Below are positions 8,326 to 17,512 of a stretch of 64,000 nt of DNA, piece by piece. The stretch lies in assembly GCA_012798535.1 (NCBI GenBank), contig JAAZMZ010000002.1:1-64000 (forward strand), in the 5' to 3' direction. The stretch's first letter is position 1. Every line of letters starts with the position of its first letter. Position numbers and translations under genes: made by a program. Source of the DNA: Leptolinea sp. (lineage in GTDB: Bacteria; Chloroflexota; Anaerolineae; Anaerolineales; Anaerolineaceae). The notes under the pieces were generated by a model. It saw only the letters and a list, made by a program, of their open reading frames with translations. It searched no databases and was not told the origin of the DNA.

Positions 8326-9270
8326 ATGGAATCTCTCCCTGCCGTTTCAAATAAATCTAATCCGCCACAAAAAAAAGGCCTTTCCCGCCGAACGCAAGAT
8401 GGTATTGTCATTTCGTTATTTTTGCTACCCGCTCTCATTCTTTTCTTTTTATTTGTAATCTATCCCATCTTTCGCTCGGTATATTACAGCACCTTTGATT
8501 GGAAAGGTCTGGGCCCGGCAGTCAATAATATCGGACTGCGAAACTACGAGAAGATCATAACCGACGTGGTTTTTATGAAAGCCATAAAAAATGTTTTGAT
8601 CATCATCGTTCTTTCTCTGGGATTGCAGCTTCCGGCGGCCATCTTGCTGGCCGTTCTGGTCGGGAAAAAACTACCCGGCCGGTCATTATTCCGGACGATC
8701 TTTTTTCTGCCTTACGTTCTCTCAGAAGTCAATACGGCGATCATGTTTATGCTGCTGTTCAACGCCGATCCTGAAAGGGGATTCTTAAACTCCATCCTTG
8801 TCAATCTGGGTCAAAAACCAGTTGCCTGGCTGGGAGATATTAACGTAGTGCTTCTGGCGGTATTTATCACGCTAACCTGGAAGTACTTTGGTTTTCACAT
8901 GCTTCTATATTTGACGGGTTTGCAAAACATCCCAACAGAGATCGAAGAAGCCGCCACAATGGATGGAGCCAACGCTTTTCAAAACTTCTTCTATATTACA
9001 TTACCGCTGCTCGGAAGTACATTGAAGACGTCCGTTTATATGTCTGTGCTTGGTTCCATCCAACAATTCATCCTGGTATGGATTATGACCCAGGGTGGAC
9101 CAGTGAATGCCAGCGAGACGATGGCCACGTACATGTATCGTTTTGGCTTTGTGCGGTTCCAGTTTGGTTATGGTTCTGCCGTTGCCATCATCATGTTCAT
9201 CCTGTGCGTGATCTTCTCACTGATCTACCAGCGGTTAACCCACGAACCGGATTACCTGACCGGTCTCTAG
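8326..9270 (+). CDS. Sugar ABC transporter permease, MalF/UgpA type
   Basis: A 314-residue inner-membrane permease with about six helices. The first is near residues 30-50, and the EAA loop that contacts the ATPase is ATMDGANAFQNFFYITLPLL. The ATG at 8326 is chosen over an in-frame GTG at 8224: it has an AAGAAAGGGA ribosome site, and the upstream stretch is an RNA hairpin. It works with the permease 13 bases downstream and the binding protein upstream. Confidence 0.92.
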   Translation: MESLPAVSNKSNPPQKKGLSRRTQDGIVISLFLLPALILFFLFVIYPIFRSVYYSTFDWKGLGPAVNNIGLRNYEKIITDVVFMKAIKNVLIIIVLSLGLQLPAAILLAVLVGKKLPGRSLFRTIFFLPYVLSEVNTAIMFMLLFNADPERGFLNSILVNLGQKPVAWLGDINVVLLAVFITLTWKYFGFHMLLYLTGLQNIPTEIEEAATMDGANAFQNFFYITLPLLGSTLKTSVYMSVLGSIQQFILVWIMTQGGPVNASETMATYMYRFGFVRFQFGYGSAVAIIMFILCVIFSLIYQRLTHEPDYLTGL

Positions 9271-9283
9271 AAAGGATCCATCC

Positions 9284-10153
9284 ATGAAACGAGTCATAAC
9301 CACCCCCCGCTGGATGCGTAGAGCTATCCCCCGCTTCTTCCAATATCTTATCCTGATCATTGCCACAATCCTGATCTTTATTCCCATTGTAATTCTGCTG
9401 TTCGGCAGCGTGAAAACTACCGGTCAGATGTATTCACACCCTTATGACATACCAAATCCACCGCACTGGGAAAACATCATCAATATTTTAAATACTCCCA
9501 GCTTTTGGGGCATGATGAAAAACAGTTTAATCGTCATGCTCTCAACCACATTTGGTACCGTCTTTATTTGCTCGTTGGTCTCGTTCGTTCTGGCCCGCCT
9601 TGAATTCCGCGGTAAAAATTGGGTCTACAACCTGTTCACATTAGGCCTCATGTTCCCGATCAATGTAGCGATCTTACCGGTTTATTTCGTTCTACGTCAG
9701 ATGACCCAGCTTGGTGTTCCCATGATCAATACATTGTTCGGGGTCATCATGGTACAAATCGCGTTTCAACTTTCAGGCAATATCCTCATTCTGAAAGGAT
9801 TCTTCACAGCCGTCCCTACAGAATTGCAGGATGCCGCTTATATGGATGGCTGCACCAACTTCGATTTCTTCTGGCGGATCATGCTGCCATTGGTACGACC
9901 TTCGCTTGCGGCGGTGGCTGCTCTGGTTATGATTGTCAGTTGGAATGACCTCCTTGTTCCGCTGGTTGTTTTAAACAATGACAAGTTGTGGACCCTGCCT
10001 CTCGGCACCATGCAATTCCAGGGACAATGGGGGCAAGACCTGGCTTTGGTGTCGGCCTTTGTCGCTTTATCTTCCATTCCAACAATTGTTTTCTATCTAT
10101 TTGCTGAAAAACAGATCGTCGCGGGGTTAACCGCCGGTGCTGTAAAAGGATAG
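9284..10153 (+). CDS. Sugar ABC transporter permease, MalG/UgpE type
   Basis: A 289-residue permease with about six membrane helices. The EAA loop is visible as ELQDAAYMDGCTNFDFFWRI, followed by MLPLVRPSLAAV. It forms the heterodimeric channel with the preceding permease, and a GAAAGGATCC ribosome site precedes the ATG. It belongs to the same operon as the GH51 enzyme, which suggests import of arabino-oligosaccharides (inference). Confidence 0.92.
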   Translation: MKRVITTPRWMRRAIPRFFQYLILIIATILIFIPIVILLFGSVKTTGQMYSHPYDIPNPPHWENIINILNTPSFWGMMKNSLIVMLSTTFGTVFICSLVSFVLARLEFRGKNWVYNLFTLGLMFPINVAILPVYFVLRQMTQLGVPMINTLFGVIMVQIAFQLSGNILILKGFFTAVPTELQDAAYMDGCTNFDFFWRIMLPLVRPSLAAVAALVMIVSWNDLLVPLVVLNNDKLWTLPLGTMQFQGQWGQDLALVSAFVALSSIPTIVFYLFAEKQIVAGLTAGAVKG

Positions 10154-10190
10154 CCTGCCCGGTTCATCAAAGTGAATTCTCCTGTCTGTG

Positions 10191-10217
10191 GCCGGATGAG
10201 CACGTGGCTCATCCGGC
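10191..10217 (+). promoter_or_regulatory. Intercistronic hairpin before the GH51 gene
   Basis: GCCGGATGAGC pairs perfectly with GCTCATCCGGC across a 5-base loop. No T-tract follows. It lies between the last permease and the arabinofuranosidase, so RNA processing or stability is more likely than termination. Confidence 0.6.
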
Positions 10218-10238
10218 TGCACATTCCAAAAGTGAAAA

Positions 10239-11732
10239 ATGAATACTACGCATATTTATCTGCATCCCGAATTCACTATCGCACCGGTCGACCAGCGTCT
10301 TTTCGGTGGTTTTCTCGAACATTTGGGCCGGGCGATTTATCAGGGCATCTACCAGCCTGATTCGATCCACGCGGATGAAAACGGCTTTCGCAGAGATGTT
10401 CTGGCGGCCCTAAAACCGCTTCGTTTGACAACCATGCGCTATCCGGGGGGGAATTTTGTTTCCGGTTATCACTGGCTGGATGGTGTGGGACCAAAAACTG
10501 AACGCCCCACCCTGAATGACCTGGCCTGGTGCAGCATCGAACCCAATCAGTTCGGCACCGATGAATTCCTGAAACTGTGCCGGCTGATGGACTGGCAGCC
10601 GATGTTGGCCTGTAATCTGGGAACCGGAACACCGGAAGAAGCCCGCCACTGGGTGGAATACTGCAATTTACCGGCAGGTACAAAGTACGCAGATCTTCGT
10701 GAAAAGAATGGTTCGAAAGATCCGTATGCCGTCCGGTTCTGGTGTCTGGGGAATGAGATGGACGGTCCCTGGCAGATTGGTCATGTGCCGGCAAAGGAAT
10801 ACGCCATCCGCGCACAGCAGGCTGCGAAAATGATGCGAGACGCCGATCCGGCCATTGAATTGATCGCCTGTGGAAGTTGTACCGTCGATCTGCCGACATA
10901 CCTGGACTGGGATCACACCGTGCTGGAACAACTTGGCGATTTCGCCGATTACATCAGTCTGCACCGCTACGCCGAGAATAAGGACGGAAATCTGCCCGAG
11001 TACCTGGCCAGCACCAGGGGGATCGACCGTCAGATCGAAGAGATGGATGCAGTCTGTCGTTTTGTCCAGGCCAGAAGGCGCAGTAGCAAACGAGTGTATT
11101 TAAGTTTCGATGAGTGGAATGTGTGGTACCGCACCACCGGCCCGGAGTTTACCAACGGCCGCGGGAAATTTGCCGCACACCTGCTCGAGGAGGAATTTGA
11201 CCTGGCGGATGCTCTGGTGGTTGCGGGTTTCCTGAACAGTTTTATCCGCCACGCCGATTGTGTGAAAATGGCCAATCTGGCTCAGGTAGTCAACGCCATC
11301 GCGCCTATTCTAACACGGGGGAACGAACTTCTGCTGCAAACCACATATTTCCCGCTGTTGATGGCCGCCAACAGACGTAAAGGGATTTCCCTTCAGGTGA
11401 AAGTTGACGGACCCGGTTATGAAACCGAGAAATTCGGCGCGGTGAAATTTATCGATGCCAGCGTAATCCTTGACGGAAACAGGCTGAACGTCTTCCTGAT
11501 CAATCGTTCAGTGGAAGAACCGGTTCCCATCAGGCTCGAATGCCTCGGCCGGATTAAAGAGGTCTTCTCTGCTGAAGTGTTGAGTGGTCCATCTGCAGTC
11601 AGCCGCAACAGTTTTGAAAACCGGAATGTGATCTGCAACCGGCCGTTGAATTTGGTTCACGTGCAGAATGGAGCCGCGGAACTGACGGTTCCGCCGCTTT
11701 CATTTTCCGCGGTGAGTCTGGATCTCGTCTAA
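10239..11732 (+). CDS. abfA: Alpha-L-arabinofuranosidase, GH51
   Basis: A 497-residue intracellular GH51 enzyme of normal length that releases arabinose from arabinoxylan or arabinan fragments. The start matches the family (FTIAPVDQRLFGGFLEHLGR). RYPGGNF follows near residue 68. The acid/base is Glu173 in CLGNEMDGPW and the nucleophile is Glu292 in LSFDEWNVWY. A C-terminal beta-sandwich completes the protein. No signal peptide is present, consistent with hydrolysis after import by the upstream ABC system. Confidence 0.94.
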   Translation: MNTTHIYLHPEFTIAPVDQRLFGGFLEHLGRAIYQGIYQPDSIHADENGFRRDVLAALKPLRLTTMRYPGGNFVSGYHWLDGVGPKTERPTLNDLAWCSIEPNQFGTDEFLKLCRLMDWQPMLACNLGTGTPEEARHWVEYCNLPAGTKYADLREKNGSKDPYAVRFWCLGNEMDGPWQIGHVPAKEYAIRAQQAAKMMRDADPAIELIACGSCTVDLPTYLDWDHTVLEQLGDFADYISLHRYAENKDGNLPEYLASTRGIDRQIEEMDAVCRFVQARRRSSKRVYLSFDEWNVWYRTTGPEFTNGRGKFAAHLLEEEFDLADALVVAGFLNSFIRHADCVKMANLAQVVNAIAPILTRGNELLLQTTYFPLLMAANRRKGISLQVKVDGPGYETEKFGAVKFIDASVILDGNRLNVFLINRSVEEPVPIRLECLGRIKEVFSAEVLSGPSAVSRNSFENRNVICNRPLNLVHVQNGAAELTVPPLSFSAVSLDLV

Positions 11733-11780
11733 ATATCACGGTTTTTTCACGCCAGTTTGAGTTTCAAATCATCGGTGTTC

Positions 11781-12773
11781 TCAAGCGTCTATTTTCAACT
11801 TCCTGCCATTGGCAGCCAGGAATTCCATCACTTCAGAATGCTCCGGCACGGAACGTGCGCCGGAACCGGTGACTTTCAACCCGGCCACGGCGCAGGCATA
11901 AACCAGAGAGTCAGACAGACTGGCTCCGCGGACGCGCGCGGCAATGAATCCGGCATCGAAGGAATCACCTGCACCGGTTGTGCTGTTCACCCGAACTTTA
12001 AAGGCGGGGCAAGAATCTTCGATTTCATCGCTGAAGATGGTCGCGCCCTTATCTCCCTGTTTAACCACCACAATCTGTACTCCCCGGGTACGCATCAGAT
12101 CCACAGCCTCTCTCAAGGATTTCCCGGGGAACATCAGATCCACTTCATTATCACCGATAAGCACCACGTCCGCGAAGCAAAAAGCTTTCCACTGGGATTC
12201 TCTTAATTCCTCCGGGAATCGGTTTCCCTCCAGGCGTAAATTCGGATCGAAGTACACCTGACTACCCGCTTTGTGCGCTTTATCCAGAATCGCCAACAAG
12301 ACCGAACGTGAAGGCTCTTCCACAAAGCAAACGCCGGTGGAATGCACTATGGGATATTCCTTGAAGTCCACTTCTTTGAAATCCTGCTCATTCAGCAGAG
12401 TATAAGATGCACCCCTGGCGCAGGCAATAAAAGTGCGTTCCCCGGTTTCGTCGATAATCGCCAGGACAATACCGGTAAATGCTCCCTGCCGCAGTTGAAC
12501 ATGACGGGTATCCACGCCGATGCGCTTGAATTCATCGATGGTGTAATGTCCATACGGATCATCGCCTACGCAGCCTATGAAACAGGAATTCAATCCCAGT
12601 CTGGCAATACCTGCTGCCACATTGGCGGTCGTACCACCGGGACTTAAGCGTACAGCCGTGCTCCAGATGTTGCCGCCGCGCGGCGGGAGCTGGGACGCGT
12701 ATGTGGAAAGGTCCACCATGGCGTCACCAATCCCGAGAATTTTTACCTGCGTGTTGAGTTCTTTCCGCGTCAT
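11781..12773 (-). CDS. PfkB-family carbohydrate kinase
   Basis: A 330-residue ribokinase-fold kinase. It has the N-terminal GxGD motif (LGIGDAMVDLS), the substrate-lid region GGTTANVAAGIARLG, and the C-terminal ATP and anion-hole signature NSTTGAGDSFDAGFIAA with the catalytic Asp. It would phosphorylate a sugar or nucleoside; the exact substrate cannot be read from sequence. It is the last gene of a minus-strand cluster, 18 bases after the phosphotriesterase-family gene, with an AAGGA ribosome site. It probably acts on the product released by that hydrolase (inference). Confidence 0.9.
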   Translation of the reverse strand: MTRKELNTQVKILGIGDAMVDLSTYASQLPPRGGNIWSTAVRLSPGGTTANVAAGIARLGLNSCFIGCVGDDPYGHYTIDEFKRIGVDTRHVQLRQGAFTGIVLAIIDETGERTFIACARGASYTLLNEQDFKEVDFKEYPIVHSTGVCFVEEPSRSVLLAILDKAHKAGSQVYFDPNLRLEGNRFPEELRESQWKAFCFADVVLIGDNEVDLMFPGKSLREAVDLMRTRGVQIVVVKQGDKGATIFSDEIEDSCPAFKVRVNSTTGAGDSFDAGFIAARVRGASLSDSLVYACAVAGLKVTGSGARSVPEHSEVMEFLAANGRKLKIDA

Positions 12774-12791
12774 ACACGATCCTTGGTGTTA

Positions 12792-13940
12792 TTAATGACA
12801 GAATACACGGGCTGGATTCTCCTCCGTAATCAACCGGATCAAATCCGGACTGAATCCTGCCTCTTGCATCTGCGGGATGATCAATTTGGGGATGTTTACA
12901 TACCCGATCCCACCCCATTTGGACAACATGATTTTCAGGCACATATCTCCTGAGATCAACAATTGTTGTTGATTGCCCATCTCGATCTGTTTCTCGAGAA
13001 AACCAATCTTCTCTGCATCGGTTTGCTGCCACATCGGGTCATTGATCCACCCGCAGCCGAAAGTATCGAACTCAATGTACGCACCGCGTTTGCAGAGGGA
13101 ATCCAGATATCGCGTGGAATTGCCCAGAAAATCCTGATGGCACAGGATAACCCGGCGCAGATCACAACCTTCTTCTTCGAGTATGTCCAATATCTGGTGG
13201 CTGTCGGGCTGCCAGATATGCGGATGGACAGCCAGCGCGCAGCCCACCTTCGACTGCACCCGACCTACCGCCCGCAAGGTGCGGATCTCCGGTTCCTTGT
13301 CGAGGGAGTCCACGAATGCCGCTTTGAGTAATCCGGGGTGGATACCGCCTTCCACCCCATGGACGAATTCTATATAAATCTGGGATTCAATCTCACTGAC
13401 CGTCATCTGTTTTTCATTATCGGTCAAGGAAGGGAAGGTGTAACGTCCGGCAGACATGATCACATTCACACCGGTAAGAGCCGACACCATGTGTAGCTTT
13501 TGCGGTTGGCGCCCCATACCGGCAGAACAGGATAGATCGGCGATTGTCCTTCCACCCAATGCGGCGAATGTCCGGGCTTCCCGCAGGGCGCTATCATCAT
13601 CATCCAGAAGGGGATTATCTCTAAAATCCCAGGGGTGCTGGAGTACGTGTTCGCGAAGTGACAGGGACACCGGTGAATGATAGAGATCTTGCAATGCAAT
13701 ATGCTCATTCGGGTGGTTGAGCCTGTCCCGGTGGGTGAGCCTGTCGAACCCCTCGATAGGCTCGGGGAGCAGCCCCTCGACAGGCTCGGGGAGCGGCTCT
13801 TCGATAGGCTCGGGGAGCGGCCCCTCGACGGATTCAGGGGGGCAGTAGCAGCGAAGATCCACAAACAGATGCTCGTGTGGCAGCGTCAATCCCAGCGCTT
13901 CTGCCGTCACCGGCCCCTGAACTCCCATAACGGATGCCAT
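12792..13940 (-). CDS. Phosphotriesterase-family metal hydrolase with repeat insertion
   Basis: A 382-residue amidohydrolase-superfamily protein of the phosphotriesterase (PHP/lactonase) group. Metal ligands are visible: HxH in PHEHLFVD (residues 22 and 24), a candidate bridging Lys in LLKAAFVDS, His in LAVHPH and ILCHQDF, and Asp in ISGDMC. Family members hydrolyse lactones or phosphoesters. Residues about 37-75 are an in-frame insertion of a PLPEPVEG-like repeat, absent from normal family members. It sits between the first metal motif and the next core strand, so folding may be kept. A GGAG site lies 4 bases before the ATG. Confidence 0.85.
   Translation of the reverse strand: MASVMGVQGPVTAEALGLTLPHEHLFVDLRCYCPPESVEGPLPEPIEEPLPEPVEGLLPEPIEGFDRLTHRDRLNHPNEHIALQDLYHSPVSLSLREHVLQHPWDFRDNPLLDDDDSALREARTFAALGGRTIADLSCSAGMGRQPQKLHMVSALTGVNVIMSAGRYTFPSLTDNEKQMTVSEIESQIYIEFVHGVEGGIHPGLLKAAFVDSLDKEPEIRTLRAVGRVQSKVGCALAVHPHIWQPDSHQILDILEEEGCDLRRVILCHQDFLGNSTRYLDSLCKRGAYIEFDTFGCGWINDPMWQQTDAEKIGFLEKQIEMGNQQQLLISGDMCLKIMLSKWGGIGYVNIPKLIIPQMQEAGFSPDLIRLITEENPARVFCH
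13713..13845. repeat. 24-bp tandem palindromic repeat inside the phosphotriesterase gene
   Basis: Units of 24 bp occur at 13749-13772, 13773-13796 and 13797-13820, with degenerate copies on each side (GAGCCTGTC at 13720 and 13737, and a partial unit from 13821). The core is CTCGAYAGGCTCGGGGAGC. On the minus strand it reads as PLPEPVEG/PIEG and keeps the host frame open. It resembles the dispersed LPEPVEG-type palindromic repeats found in many environmental bacterial genomes (from memory). Confidence 0.85.
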
Positions 13941-13952
13941 ATTACTCCGCGA

Positions 13953-14858
13953 TCACTGTTGTTCAGTTCCGGTGAACGATCGTGAGAAACGGCTCATCAG
14001 GGTGATTGCCAGAATGGTAACGATGTAGGGCAGCATGAGCGGGAACTGTGGCGGCATTACTTCGATGGGAATGCGCAGGCTGGCAGCATCCGCCATGCCA
14101 AAGATAAGGCTGGCGATCAACAGGGTGATTGGATTCCCATTGCCAAAAAGGACAATAGCCAGAGCCACAAAACCCCGCCCCGCCACCAGAGACAGGGCGA
14201 ACATTCCCAGATATCCCAGTGAAAGATGCGCCCCGGCCAGACCGCAGAAAGCCGCGCTGATGATGAAAGCAGCAAAACGAATTCCTGTGATGTTCTTACC
14301 AGAAGCGCTTACCGCCAGCGGGTTGGATCCTGCCGCCCGCAGCCAGAAACCGAATGGGGTTTTATAAAATATGAAATACGTGACCAGAACAAGCAGGAAC
14401 GAGATCGGGATAAGGATGGAATAGTTGTTGAATAGTGAATTGATAACCTTATTCGTTGCCAGTGCAGGTATGGATATGGTGGGCAGTAATTTAGCATTGG
14501 GAGACAGGAGCATGGAAATCTGGTCATAGTACTGGCGGATGATATATGCCGCCACGCCGGCCATAAGGATGTTCAACGTGATGCCAATAGCGAAAATATC
14601 CGCTTTCAATCGCAGCACGAAGAAGGAGTAGATCAAACCGACCAGAACTGCCGAGAGAACACCGGCGATCAATCCCAATACCCAGGAACCGGTTGTGAAA
14701 CTGACGATATACCCCACCAGTGCGGCAATCAGCATCATCCCTTCCATACCAATGTTGGGAACAGCCGCCACCTGCATGAAAGCTCCGCCCAGCGCGGCCA
14801 GCAACAGCGGCGTGGTAAGACGAATGGAAGCGTGAAGAAACTCAGCCAAGTTTTCCAT
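13953..14858 (-). CDS. ABC transporter permease, BMP/nucleoside type (second permease)
   Basis: A 301-residue polytopic permease of the BPD_transp_2 family, like the second permease of nucleoside (Bmp/Nup) systems. About eight hydrophobic helices are seen. Typical motifs are NIGMEGMMLIAA near residue 35 and GRGFVALAIVLFGNGNPI near residue 230. It overlaps the preceding permease gene by 17 bases, which implies coupled translation. It pairs with that permease, the double ATPase and the BMP lipoprotein. Confidence 0.9.
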   Translation of the reverse strand: MENLAEFLHASIRLTTPLLLAALGGAFMQVAAVPNIGMEGMMLIAALVGYIVSFTTGSWVLGLIAGVLSAVLVGLIYSFFVLRLKADIFAIGITLNILMAGVAAYIIRQYYDQISMLLSPNAKLLPTISIPALATNKVINSLFNNYSILIPISFLLVLVTYFIFYKTPFGFWLRAAGSNPLAVSASGKNITGIRFAAFIISAAFCGLAGAHLSLGYLGMFALSLVAGRGFVALAIVLFGNGNPITLLIASLIFGMADAASLRIPIEVMPPQFPLMLPYIVTILAITLMSRFSRSFTGTEQQ

Positions 14859-15918
14859 ATTGATTCCTATGGGTAAAGATTTTCGAAATTCCCGACCAGA
14901 TGTTCGCCCGGGTGATCACCAGCAGAATGATGACACCTTGCAGGATACTGCTGAACTCGGTGGCTACACCCAGCCTGGCTTCCAGGCCGACCGTGCTGTT
15001 CGACAGGATCGCGAAAATAGCAGAGACGATCAGAATCAGGATCGGGCTGTTGGCTGCGATGATGGCGATCAACACACCGGTAAAACCAATCCCACCACCC
15101 AGATTGAGAATGAATTTGTGATATGAGCCCAGCACCAGAATGCCTCCGGCCAGGCCGGCCAGACCGCCGCCGATCAACATGGAAAGGAAACGCATCTGGT
15201 TATCTTTCACCCCGCCGTAGCGCGCGAATTCGTCATTAGCGCCCAGAACCTTCCACTCATAACCCCAGCTTGTTTTCCAGTCGAGGAAGCAAATCAGAAT
15301 GAAAGCGGCAATCACAATATACAAGCCGGTGCTCAGGTTGGATAGAGGCACCATCTGGGCAAGAACGGCCGAATCCGCCACCAGCGATGTTTCGGCATTG
15401 GATGAACCCGCGGCGTGGAAGGGATAGTTGACCAGATAGCTGGTTACCAGGGTGGCCAGGTAATTCATCATAATCGTGGTCACGATTTCATTGGCTTTGA
15501 ATTTCAAGCGCACATACGCCGGGATCGCCGCCCAGAAGGCTCCGCCGATCATCCCGGCAAGGATGGCCAGGCTGACATGCAGCACAGGCGGCAGACCGGT
15601 GACATAGACACCCACCAGCGCCGTGAGCAATCCACCCATGGCAAGCTGTCCGTCACCACCGATATTCCACACTCCGGCCTTGAAGGGGATGGCCGCCGCC
15701 AGAGAGACCAGCACAATCGTCAACATACGGCTGATCATGTTGGCAAATCGGAAGGGGGACGCGAATGTGGACGACCCGGCCGCGGTCAAGACATCCGCCG
15801 GGGCGGATCCATTTAACCATAACATGGCAAATCCCAGGATCAAAGCCAGAGCAATGGCGCTGATGAAACTCAGCCCCTGTTGAAAGACAATTCTGCGAAA
15901 TTTATTGGGTGCTTTCAT
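14842..15918 (-). CDS. ABC transporter permease, BMP/nucleoside type (first permease)
   Basis: A 358-residue permease of the BPD_transp_2 family. Seen are the first helix (FISAIALALILGFAMLWL), the motif FKAGVWNIGGDGQLAMGG, and KANEIVTTIMMNYLA, which are typical of nucleoside-type importers. The start codon overlaps the ATPase stop by one base (TAATG), so the genes are co-translated. Substrate class is inferred from the family; purine or pyrimidine nucleosides or a related sugar are candidates. Confidence 0.9.
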   Translation of the reverse strand: MKAPNKFRRIVFQQGLSFISAIALALILGFAMLWLNGSAPADVLTAAGSSTFASPFRFANMISRMLTIVLVSLAAAIPFKAGVWNIGGDGQLAMGGLLTALVGVYVTGLPPVLHVSLAILAGMIGGAFWAAIPAYVRLKFKANEIVTTIMMNYLATLVTSYLVNYPFHAAGSSNAETSLVADSAVLAQMVPLSNLSTGLYIVIAAFILICFLDWKTSWGYEWKVLGANDEFARYGGVKDNQMRFLSMLIGGGLAGLAGGILVLGSYHKFILNLGGGIGFTGVLIAIIAANSPILILIVSAIFAILSNSTVGLEARLGVATEFSSILQGVIILLVITRANIWSGISKIFTHRNQYGKLG

Positions 15919-17432
15919 TAGCGATTTCTCCGCGATCCGACCATGTACTGGCCCAGTTCAAACCGGTTGGTTTCTTCCGGTCTGGTAATGGCCACCAATT
16001 CTCCGGAATACATTACGCCGATACGATCACTCAGGCTGAAAATTTCGTCCAGATCGCCGGATACCAGTAAAATGGCGCAGCCAGTGTCCCGGCGGCGGAT
16101 AAGTTCGGATTGAACATATTTAGTCGTGCGAATATCTATCCCCTGACTGGGATAGGCCACAATCAGGAAGGGAGTCTCCATCGAAAATTCCCGGCCAATA
16201 ACAAGTTTCTGCAGGTTACCGCCGGAAAGGCTTCCCGCGTTGATTTCGAGTGAACTGGCAACCACTTCATACTGCCTGATGAGGGCTTCGGCGAAGGTTT
16301 CCATAGCATTTTGATTCAACACAAAGCCGCTATGAAAACCGGGGCGGTAATGATGTCCCATTACCAGATTATCAAGAACGGATAGAGTGACAGCCGTTCC
16401 GCGGGTGATGCGGTTTTCGGGAACATAAGCCATCCCGGCCAATCGACGTTTTCGAATATCCCATTTCACCACGCTCTTGCCATTGAAACGGATTTCTCCC
16501 TCGCTGACCGGCCGCATGCCTGTCAGCGCTTCCACCAGCTCAGCCTGGCCATTTCCGCCTACTCCGGTCAACCCGAATATCTCTCCCCGGTGGACTTCAA
16601 AATCGACATGCTTAACCATATCCCGGCCGCCGACACGAACGCATAGATCCTTCACTTCGAAAAGGGTATCACCGAATTCGTGCGGAGATTTTTCAACGAC
16701 ACTCAGGGGTTCTTCCCCCACCATGAGCCGGATGAGCTGGTCACGGCTCACCTGATCTCTGGCCATTGTGGCCACCAGGGCGCCTTTGCGCAACACACTG
16801 ATCTCGTCGGCAATGGAGAAGGCTTCTTCCAGTTTATGCGTGATCATGATGATCGTTTTGCCTTCTTTTTTCAGTCTGCGCAGAATATCCAGCAGTTTCT
16901 CAATCTTTTGCGGTGTCAAGACAGAGGTCGGTTCATCCAGAATGAGGATTTGCGCTCCCCGGTAGAGAGCTTTACCAATTTCGATGATCTGGCGCTCTTC
17001 CACTGAAAATGAACCTACTGGTGCTTCGAGACTCAACGGCATGTCGAGCAAATCCAGAATGTCTCTTGTTTTTTTATTGACCGAATCGTAATCCGCCATG
17101 ATCAGATTCTTAATCGGCTCGATACCCAGCGCAAAATTTTGTCCAATGGTGAATTCATTGACCAAAGTGAAATTTTGATGGATAAAACCGATGGAAAGAC
17201 GCAACGCTTCTGCCGGACTGCTAATTTTGACCGGTTCGTCGTGGATTTTAATAGTGCCGGCTGTGGGTTGTTCTTCACCGAAAAGAATCTTCATCAGGGT
17301 GGTTTTACCCGCGCCGTTTTCCCCCAGCACGGCATGAATGTGCCCGTCGATTACCTGTAAATTGATCCGGTCATTGGCCACAGTGCCGCCAAAAACCTTG
17401 GATATTTGATGCGTTTCGATGGCGTAGTTCAC
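15918..17432 (-). CDS. ABC transporter double ATPase, nucleoside/sugar type
   Basis: A 504-residue protein with two ABC ATPase halves, as in the RbsA/YufO family. The first half has Walker A GENGAGKTT, signature SVEERQIIEIG and Walker B LILDEPTS. The second half has the degenerate P-loop GVGGNGQAE, signature LSGGNLQKLVIGRE and a degenerate Walker B (LIVAYPSQGID). This asymmetry is normal for the family. It energises the two permeases that follow. A strong hairpin lies between it and the upstream BMP gene. Confidence 0.92.
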   Translation of the reverse strand: MNYAIETHQISKVFGGTVANDRINLQVIDGHIHAVLGENGAGKTTLMKILFGEEQPTAGTIKIHDEPVKISSPAEALRLSIGFIHQNFTLVNEFTIGQNFALGIEPIKNLIMADYDSVNKKTRDILDLLDMPLSLEAPVGSFSVEERQIIEIGKALYRGAQILILDEPTSVLTPQKIEKLLDILRRLKKEGKTIIMITHKLEEAFSIADEISVLRKGALVATMARDQVSRDQLIRLMVGEEPLSVVEKSPHEFGDTLFEVKDLCVRVGGRDMVKHVDFEVHRGEIFGLTGVGGNGQAELVEALTGMRPVSEGEIRFNGKSVVKWDIRKRRLAGMAYVPENRITRGTAVTLSVLDNLVMGHHYRPGFHSGFVLNQNAMETFAEALIRQYEVVASSLEINAGSLSGGNLQKLVIGREFSMETPFLIVAYPSQGIDIRTTKYVQSELIRRRDTGCAILLVSGDLDEIFSLSDRIGVMYSGELVAITRPEETNRFELGQYMVGSRRNR

Positions 17433-17468
17433 GTGTAGTCTCTTTTCACAAGGAATGATCCTGAAAGT

Positions 17469-17501
17469 GAGCAGGGTGGATGAGGGGTATCCACCCTGCT
17501 C
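17469..17501 (-). promoter_or_regulatory. Intercistronic hairpin after the BMP lipoprotein gene
   Basis: GAGCAGGGTGGA and TCCACCCTGCTC form a perfect 12-bp stem with a 9-base loop. It lies just after the BMP stop (minus strand) and before the ATPase. No strong T-tract follows. It parallels the hairpin after the binding-protein gene at 8155-8196. Confidence 0.65.
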
Positions 17502-17512
17502 CTACCAATAAT

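Noticed and set aside
13749-13840. CRISPR array
   Set aside because: Units are contiguous 24-bp repeats without spacers, lying within a coding frame.
13466-13864. Minus-strand frame with SPSLSRG repeats as a separate gene
   Set aside because: It is the alternative reading of the palindromic repeat within the phosphotriesterase-family gene.
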